From Neptuniibacter halophilus (GTDB lineage Bacteria > Pseudomonadota > Gammaproteobacteria > Pseudomonadales > Balneatricaceae), in contig NZ_AP027292.1 in assembly GCF_030295765.1 (NCBI RefSeq), forward strand, positions 2,294,001 through 2,358,000: DNA of 64,000 nt. Direction: 5' to 3'. How positions within the stretch are numbered: the stretch's first letter is position 1; each line of letters starts with the position of its first letter. This document shows positions 58,468 to 64,000 of this stretch, piece after piece. The notes under the pieces were generated by a model. It was given only the letters and a program-made list of their open reading frames with translations, had not been told where the DNA came from and did not search any database. The position numbers were made by a program, and so were the translations under genes.

Positions 58468-60336
58468 ATGCCCAAGATTCATCTGCTCTCGCCGCGGCTT
58501 GCCAACCAGATCGCGGCGGGTGAAGTTGTTGAACGCCCTGCTTCTGTTATCAAAGAAATTCTCGAAAATAGTCTGGATGCGGGCTCGACCAAAATCGATG
58601 TGGATGTGGAGCAGGGCGGCGTCAAACTGATGCGGATCCGTGATAACGGGTCGGGTATTGATAAAGAGGATCTGCCGCTGGCCCTGAGCCGTCATGCAAC
58701 CTCAAAGATCCGTGCGCTGGAAGATCTTGAAGCGGTGGGCAGTCTTGGCTTTCGTGGTGAGGCGCTGGCGAGTATCAGTTCGGTCTCGCGGTTAACACTG
58801 ACCTCACGTCAGGCCGATCAGGAGAGTGCCTGGCAGGTGCTGACAGAAGGGCGCGATATGGAAGCGCAACTGCAGCCTGCTGCGCATCCCGAAGGCACGA
58901 CGGTGGAGGTTAAAGATCTGTTCTTTAATACCCCGGCGCGACGCAAGTTTCTTAAAACCGAAAAAACTGAGTTTCGACATCTCGATGAAGTGGTGAAACG
59001 CCTGGCGCTGAGCCGCTTTGATGTGGCATTTCAACTGCGCCATAACGGGAAAGTGATCCATCAGTTACGGCAGGCTGACAGCGAACTGGAGCGCGAGCGT
59101 CGTGTAGCCAGCATCTGCAGTTCGGCATTCATTGATAATGCCCTGAAAGCGGATGTGGTGGCAGAAGCTTCGGGTCTGCGTTTGTGGGGCTGGGTAGGGT
59201 TGCCGACCTTTTCGCGCAGCCAGCCGGATCTGCAGTATTTCTTTGTTAACGGGCGCATGATCCGGGATAAGGTGGTAACGCATGCGGTGCGTCAGGCCTA
59301 TGCCGATGTGCTCTATCATGGCCGACATCCTGCCTATGTGCTCTATCTGGAACTGGATCCGGCGCTGGTGGATGTAAACGTCCATCCGACCAAACATGAA
59401 GTGCGTTTCCGTGAAAGTCGTCTGGTGCATGATTTTCTGTTCCGAACCCTGCATCGCCTGATTGCAGATATGCGTCCTCAGGATCAGCTTACGGAGGTTG
59501 CCCAGAGTGAAGGGGCGCCGGTCATGGCGCGTCCGGAACAGCCGCAGCAACAGCATTATGAACAGAGCCGTATGGCGTTTAGGCCCGGTTCCGGGAGTCA
59601 GTATTCTGCACCGTCCACGGGCTCGGGTTATGTTGCACCGTCTGCGCCGGGTGCCGGTCAGGTTCGGGAGCAGATTGGTGCTTATGCCGCGTTGCATCCT
59701 GCTGAACCTGCACCGTCAGGCATGCCTGCCGCAGAGCCGGAGCGTGAGCAGTGCCCGCCGATGGGTTATGCCATTGCGCAGCTGCACGGGATCTATATTC
59801 TGGCGGAAAATGAGCAGGGGCTGATCGTTGTGGATATGCATGCGGCTCACGAGAGAATCGTCTACGAGCGGATGAAACAGTCCTATGAACAGGACGTGGT
59901 GCGTTCGCAGCCTTTGCTGGTGCCGCTGAGTCTGGCGGTCAGTCAGCGTGAGGCCGACTGTGCTGAAGAGCAGGCCGCTACTTTTGGTCGGCTTGGATTT
60001 GAACTGGCGCGGATGGGTGAGGAAACACTGGTGGTGCGTCAGGTTCCGGTTTCTCTGGCAAAGGGGAATGTTGAGCAACTGATCCGGGATGTGCTCTCCG
60101 ATATGCTGGTTTATGGCGAAAGTAAGCGGATTGAACAGCACATCAATGAATTGTTGGCGACTATGGCCTGTCACGGGGCGGTACGTGCCAACCGGCAACT
60201 GACAGTACCTGAGATGAATGCGTTGTTGCGTGATATGGAGCAGACTGAGCGCAGTGGCCAGTGTAACCATGGGCGGCCGACCTGGAGTCAGATGACGCTG
60301 GTTGATCTGGATAAGCTATTTATGCGCGGGCAGTAG
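58468..60336 (+). CDS. mutL: DNA mismatch repair protein MutL
   Basis: 622 residues. The N-terminal GHKL ATPase (about 1-330) has [19 protein letters not shown] and [11 protein letters not shown]. After a linker rich in Pro/Gln/Ser, the C-terminal domain holds [12 protein letters not shown], matching the endonuclease motif DMHA-x2-E-x4-E, and CNHGRPTW, the second metal-site motif. This points to an endonuclease-type MutL, as in Pseudomonas, rather than the MutH-dependent E. coli type. Followed 9 bp later by miaA. Confidence 0.97.
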   Translation: MPKIHLLSPRLANQIAAGEVVERPASVIKEILENSLDAGSTKIDVDVEQGGVKLMRIRDNGSGIDKEDLPLALSRHATSKIRALEDLEAVGSLGFRGEALASISSVSRLTLTSRQADQESAWQVLTEGRDMEAQLQPAAHPEGTTVEVKDLFFNTPARRKFLKTEKTEFRHLDEVVKRLALSRFDVAFQLRHNGKVIHQLRQADSELERERRVASICSSAFIDNALKADVVAEASGLRLWGWVGLPTFSRSQPDLQYFFVNGRMIRDKVVTHAVRQAYADVLYHGRHPAYVLYLELDPALVDVNVHPTKHEVRFRESRLVHDFLFRTLHRLIADMRPQDQLTEVAQSEGAPVMARPEQPQQQHYEQSRMAFRPGSGSQYSAPSTGSGYVAPSAPGAGQVREQIGAYAALHPAEPAPSGMPAAEPEREQCPPMGYAIAQLHGIYILAENEQGLIVVDMHAAHERIVYERMKQSYEQDVVRSQPLLVPLSLAVSQREADCAEEQAATFGRLGFELARMGEETLVVRQVPVSLAKGNVEQLIRDVLSDMLVYGESKRIEQHINELLATMACHGAVRANRQLTVPEMNALLRDMEQTERSGQCNHGRPTWSQMTLVDLDKLFMRGQ

Positions 60337-60345
60337 GAACAAAGA

Positions 60346-61278
60346 TTGAGTAACTTACCGGTAGTTTTTTTGATGGGGCCGACCGCCTCGGGTAAAACCG
60401 CGTTGGCGATGCAATTGTTTGATGCGATGCCCTGTGAAATCATCAGTGTCGATTCGGCCATGATCTATCGGGGCATGGATATAGGCACGGCCAAGCCGGA
60501 TGCGTTAACACTGGCTCAGTACCCTCACCGGCTGATCGATATCCGTGATCCGGCGGAGAGTTATTCAGCGGCGGAGTTCCGGGAGGATGCGCTGGCGCAG
60601 ATTGCAGAGGTGCATGCGGCGGGTAAAGTCCCGATTCTGACCGGTGGCACCATGCTCTATTTTCATGCGCTGAAGAACGGTCTGGCGAACCTTCCCGAAG
60701 CGGATCCTGAGGTTCGGGAAAGGTTGCTGCGCGAGGCAGAAGAGAAAGGCTGGGCGGCCATCCATGCCCGGCTCGCCGAGGTCGATCCCGAGTCTGCTGC
60801 TCGTCTCAACCCCAATGATGCGCAGCGTTTGCAGCGGGCGCTGGAGGTTTATGAGATCACCGGACGCAGTATGACTGAACTTTGGGCTGAACAGGCCTCT
60901 TCGAAACTGCAGTTTACTCTGATCTCGCTGGCGGTGATGCCGCAGGAGCGGGCGGAATTGCATGAGCGTATTGCGCAGCGTTTCGATCTGATGCTCGAAC
61001 AGGGCTTCGAGGAAGAGGTGCAGCGCTTATGGGAACGGGGAGATCTGAATCTGCAGATGCCGTCTGTGCGTTGTGTGGGGTATCGGCAGATGTGGGAATA
61101 TTTTGCCGGAAACTGGGATTACGACACCATGAAGTACAAAGGTGTGGTGGCGACCCGGCAGTTGGCGAAGCGACAGGTCACCTGGCTGAGAAGCTGGGAA
61201 AATCTGCACTGGATGGACACCCATGACAGAAAACTATTAGCTAATGCCTTGAAATTAATAGAGGGTAGCATTATATAA
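60346..61278 (+). CDS. miaA: tRNA dimethylallyltransferase
   Basis: 310 residues, TTG start with AGGA upstream. Walker A loop [15 protein letters not shown], substrate-site [16 protein letters not shown], the DMAPP/tRNA block [15 protein letters not shown] and the C-terminal [12 protein letters not shown] are as in MiaA. It adds the isopentenyl group to A37 of UNN-decoding tRNAs. Lies between mutL and hfq, the classical order. Confidence 0.97.
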   Translation: MSNLPVVFLMGPTASGKTALAMQLFDAMPCEIISVDSAMIYRGMDIGTAKPDALTLAQYPHRLIDIRDPAESYSAAEFREDALAQIAEVHAAGKVPILTGGTMLYFHALKNGLANLPEADPEVRERLLREAEEKGWAAIHARLAEVDPESAARLNPNDAQRLQRALEVYEITGRSMTELWAEQASSKLQFTLISLAVMPQERAELHERIAQRFDLMLEQGFEEEVQRLWERGDLNLQMPSVRCVGYRQMWEYFAGNWDYDTMKYKGVVATRQLAKRQVTWLRSWENLHWMDTHDRKLLANALKLIEGSII

Positions 61279-61300
61279 TGTCATGCTGGGCTGCAAAAAA

Positions 61301-61325
61301 GCTATATACTCAGTGTTTATATAGC
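61301..61325. promoter_or_regulatory. Inverted repeat in the hfq leader region
   Basis: GCTATATA-N9-TATATAGC (61301-61308 with 61318-61325), about 80 bp upstream of the hfq start; preceded by the palindrome ATTATATAAT at 61270-61279 at the end of miaA. Could be part of hfq promoter control or an RNA hairpin. Confidence 0.4.
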
Positions 61326-61364
61326 TGAAGCGGGGTTTATTGTGCGCCGCCAGCCATACAATAA

Positions 61365-61646
<282 letters not shown>

Positions 61647-61652
61647 TAATCA

Positions 61653-62957
61653 TTGTTCTTTGAGCGTCCCAAGAGCGGTGAGCGTGCCGTTCTAGTCCAT
61701 ATGAATCTGGCTGCTGAAGCCGATCAGGAAAGTCCAAAAGAGCTCGAAGAGCTGGCCCTATCTGCAGGAGCTGACCCGGTTGAATTCCTCACCGGGTCGC
61801 TCGCTCATCCCAATCCAAAATTCTTCATCGGTCAGGGTAAGCTGGAAGAGCTGCGTGATCTGGTGAATATGCACGATGCGCAACTGGTCATTTTTAACCA
61901 TGCCCTGAGTCCTGCTCAGGAGCGCAATGTTGAACGCGAAATTCAGTGCAGGGTTCTGGATCGCACCGGATTGATTCTGGATATCTTTGCCCAGCGGGCA
62001 CGTACCCATGAAGGTAAGTTGCAGGTGGAGCTGGCGCAGCTCGATCATATGTCTACGCGTCTGGTGCGTGGCTGGACTCACCTTGAGCGCCAGAAAGGTG
62101 GTATAGGTCTGCGTGGCCCGGGTGAGACTCAGCTTGAGACCGACCGCCGGTTATTGCGGGCGCGGATGAAATCAATCTACAAACGTCTGGAAAAGGTGCG
62201 TAAGCAGCGTGATCAGGGGCGTCGTTCGCGGAAACGGGCGGAAGTTCCTACGCTGTCGCTGGTGGGTTATACCAATGCTGGCAAATCGACCCTCTTCAAT
62301 TCACTGACGACCTCTGAGGTGTACGCTGCGGATCAGCTGTTTGCCACGCTGGATCCAACCCTGCGCCGGATAGAAGTCGAAGATGTGGGTCAGGCTATTC
62401 TGGCGGATACGGTAGGATTTATCCGTCATCTGCCGCATAAACTGGTTGAGGCGTTTCGTGCCACGCTGCAGGAAACCATTGAGGCAACGCTGTTGCTGCA
62501 TGTGATTGATTGTCATGATGACGACCGGCATGACCATATCGCGGAAGTGGAGCATGTGTTGCGCGAGATCGGTGCTGATGAGGTGCCGGTGCTTGAGGTA
62601 TACAACAAAATTGATCTGATCGAAGGGCGTCAGCCGCGGATCGACCGGGATGAAGAGGGGCAGCCTGTCCGGGTTTGGTTATCGGCCGTGAGTGGTGAAG
62701 GGCACGACCTGCTGTTTCAGGCGGTAAGCGAGCTACTGGCAGATGATGTTTTTCATGATAACGTGACGCTGCAGCCCCATGAGGGTCAGTTTCGGGCCCG
62801 GCTCTATGAGAGCGGCGCTGTGCTTTCGGAACATGTCGATGAAAAAGGATCTATTATTCTTGAAGTACGTATGCAGAAGAAAGATATGCTGCAGTTACTG
62901 AGCCGGTTATCGATGCCGCGGGATCGCTGTTTCCCGGTTGATGTTAACCCCTGGTAG
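61653..62957 (+). CDS. hflX: GTPase HflX
   Basis: 434 residues, TTG start giving MFFERPKSGERAVLVHM, the family's usual beginning. An N-terminal HflX domain (about 1-190; GQGKLEELRDLV, GGIGLRGPGETQLETDRRLL in part) precedes the GTPase domain with G1 GYTNAGKSTLFN, G3 DTVGFIRHLP and G4 YNKIDLI. HflX splits stalled or stressed ribosomes. Located between hfq and hflK as usual. Confidence 0.97.
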   Translation: MFFERPKSGERAVLVHMNLAAEADQESPKELEELALSAGADPVEFLTGSLAHPNPKFFIGQGKLEELRDLVNMHDAQLVIFNHALSPAQERNVEREIQCRVLDRTGLILDIFAQRARTHEGKLQVELAQLDHMSTRLVRGWTHLERQKGGIGLRGPGETQLETDRRLLRARMKSIYKRLEKVRKQRDQGRRSRKRAEVPTLSLVGYTNAGKSTLFNSLTTSEVYAADQLFATLDPTLRRIEVEDVGQAILADTVGFIRHLPHKLVEAFRATLQETIEATLLLHVIDCHDDDRHDHIAEVEHVLREIGADEVPVLEVYNKIDLIEGRQPRIDRDEEGQPVRVWLSAVSGEGHDLLFQAVSELLADDVFHDNVTLQPHEGQFRARLYESGAVLSEHVDEKGSIILEVRMQKKDMLQLLSRLSMPRDRCFPVDVNPW

Positions 62958-63086
62958 GGGTGGAAAATCGACCGGTCTGGCCGAAAGGATCGATTTTAGT
63001 TAATTTATGAGTAATATCTGACGAATAATAGTTTTCGCAGATGTGTGTTTTAATCAGCCCAATAGTTGTTTTTAACGGAGTGACGT

Positions 63087-64000
63087 ATGGCTTGGAATGA
63101 GCCTGGTGGTAATGGTGATAACCAGGACCCTTGGGGCGGTGGTAATAAGAACCGCGGAGGGAAAGGTGGCGATCAGGGGCCGCCGGATCTGGATGAGGCG
63201 CTGCGTAAGCTGCAGGATAAACTGAACGCAATCTTCGGTGGTGCAGGTAAGCGCACCAGTGGAGGATTTGGTGGCGATGGTGATGGCTCCGGCTCATCTG
63301 CCGGCATGGGCTTTTTCTGGATTATTCTGCTGATTGCGCTGCTGATCTGGGCCGGTATGGGTGTTTATACCGTAGACCAGCAGGAGCGTGGCGTTGTGCT
63401 GCGTCTGGGTAAATACCACGAAACGGTGGGGCCGGGTCTGCAGTGGAACCCGCCGCTGCTGGACACCGTTTTCCCGGTGAATGTAACCCGTCTGCGTACC
63501 CGTGATCATCGGGCGCTGATGCTGACTGAAGATGAAAATATCGTTGATGTGGAAATGACGATTCAGTACATCATCTCAGAAGGTATGGTGCGTGACTTTG
63601 TGCTTAATGTGCGCGACCCCGAGGCCAGCCTCTCGCATGCGGCTGAATCGGCACTGCGTCATATTGTGGGTTCAACCGATATGCACTCTATCCTGACTCA
63701 GGGGCGTGAAGCGCTCTCGGTTCAGGTGCAGAACCGACTGCAGCGCTATATGGATGAGTATGCAACCGGCTTGCAGATCTCCAAGGTGAACATCAAAGAA
63801 GCGAAAGCGCCGAATCAGGTGCAGAACGCATTTGATGACGTGATCAAGGCGCGTGAGGACGAGCAGCGAGTTAAGAACGAAGCGGAATCCTATGCCAACG
63901 GTATTATTCCGGAAGCACGTGGTCTGGCTCAGCGTATGCTGGAGGAAGCCAGTGCCTACCGTGAACAGGTTATTGCCCGTTCAGAGGGTGATGCTCACCG
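63087..64000 (+). CDS. hflK: HflK, SPFH protein of the FtsH regulator complex (5' part)
   Basis: First 304 codons, open at the right edge. ATG 63087 has ACGGAG upstream. The N-terminus is Gly/Asn-rich (MAWNEPGGNGDNQDPWGGG) as in HflK, followed by a membrane helix (about 74-98; FFWIILLIALLIWAGMGVY) and the band-7 domain (VDQQERGVVLRLGKY, GPGLQWNPPLLDTV) with the start of the helical region (EAESYANGIIPEARG). HflK with HflC encloses the FtsH protease. The second SPFH gene in the window besides qmcA. Confidence 0.97.
   Translation, partial: MAWNEPGGNGDNQDPWGGGNKNRGGKGGDQGPPDLDEALRKLQDKLNAIFGGAGKRTSGGFGGDGDGSGSSAGMGFFWIILLIALLIWAGMGVYTVDQQERGVVLRLGKYHETVGPGLQWNPPLLDTVFPVNVTRLRTRDHRALMLTEDENIVDVEMTIQYIISEGMVRDFVLNVRDPEASLSHAAESALRHIVGSTDMHSILTQGREALSVQVQNRLQRYMDEYATGLQISKVNIKEAKAPNQVQNAFDDVIKAREDEQRVKNEAESYANGIIPEARGLAQRMLEEASAYREQVIARSEGDAH

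Overview
The window looks like chromosome from a marine, heterotrophic gammaproteobacterium of the Oceanospirillales type (an Amphritea/Neptuniibacter/Marinobacterium-like organism is my best guess; this is inference from gene order and protein style, not a database result). The order queG<>nnr-tsaE-amiB-mutL-miaA-hfq-hflX-hflK, the rsgA/orn pair, pepA-holC near valS, and lptF-lptG are classical gammaproteobacterial neighbourhoods. Coding density is high. I see no rRNA or tRNA gene, CRISPR array, transposase or prophage gene.

Layout. 1-1.1 kb: end of a carboxylesterase, a SlyD-like prolyl isomerase and a Pmp3/YqaE-like membrane peptide. 1.15-3.0 kb: a looser region of small genes, several below 65 codons, with an AT-rich repeat-bearing spacer and an FNR/Anr-type box. 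3.0-4.7 kb: a CopD-like membrane protein and rlmG. 4.8-7.4 kb: a small ribbon-helix-helix-like protein, a 39-residue lysine-rich protein, the qmcA/nfeD membrane-quality pair and a YgjP-like metalloprotease. 7.4-10.8 kb: a c-type-haem GGDEF/EAL sensor behind a second FNR/Anr-type box, then a DUF2726 protein. 11-14.7 kb: a secreted subtilase, a YbaK deacylase, a secreted DUF6515-like protein and a LysE exporter. 14.7-15.5 kb: a gene-free island rich in DnaA-box-like sequences. 15.5-22.4 kb: accessory metabolism and regulation (lipoprotein, two periplasmic binding proteins, Tat-exported dienelactone hydrolase, cysteine hydrolase with divergent GlxA-type regulator, AraC regulator with divergent EamA transporter).

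22.5-29.5 kb: valS, holC and pepA on the minus strand, with a plus-strand insert between valS and holC carrying a small lipoprotein, an indoleamine 2,3-dioxygenase and a repeat-flanked four-helix-bundle gene. 29.7-32 kb: lptF-lptG (LPS export) and an RDD membrane protein. 32.6-37.6 kb: a Sel1-repeat protein, then gloA-creB-creC-creD. 37.8-41.7 kb: phasin, flavodoxin, prfB (without the programmed frameshift) and lysS. 42-46.4 kb: a two-gene signalling operon, a GAF-PAS-GAF hybrid kinase followed by a REC-(degenerate GGDEF)-EAL protein. 46.5-53.4 kb: a small membrane protein, ung, ygfZ, psd, a rhodanese, an HDOD protein and rsgA. 53.4-64 kb: orn, queG and the nnr-to-hflK block.

Recurring themes are c-di-GMP signalling (two multidomain proteins), envelope maintenance (QmcA/NfeD, LptFG, Psd, AmiB, HflK, CreBCD) and translation/RNA quality (rlmG, valS, prfB, lysS, rsgA, orn, queG, tsaE, miaA, hfq, hflX). 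Several intergenic regions hold clean palindromes or repeats that look like operators. Start codons were moved from the longest reading frame wherever a ribosome-binding site or family alignment favoured an internal start.
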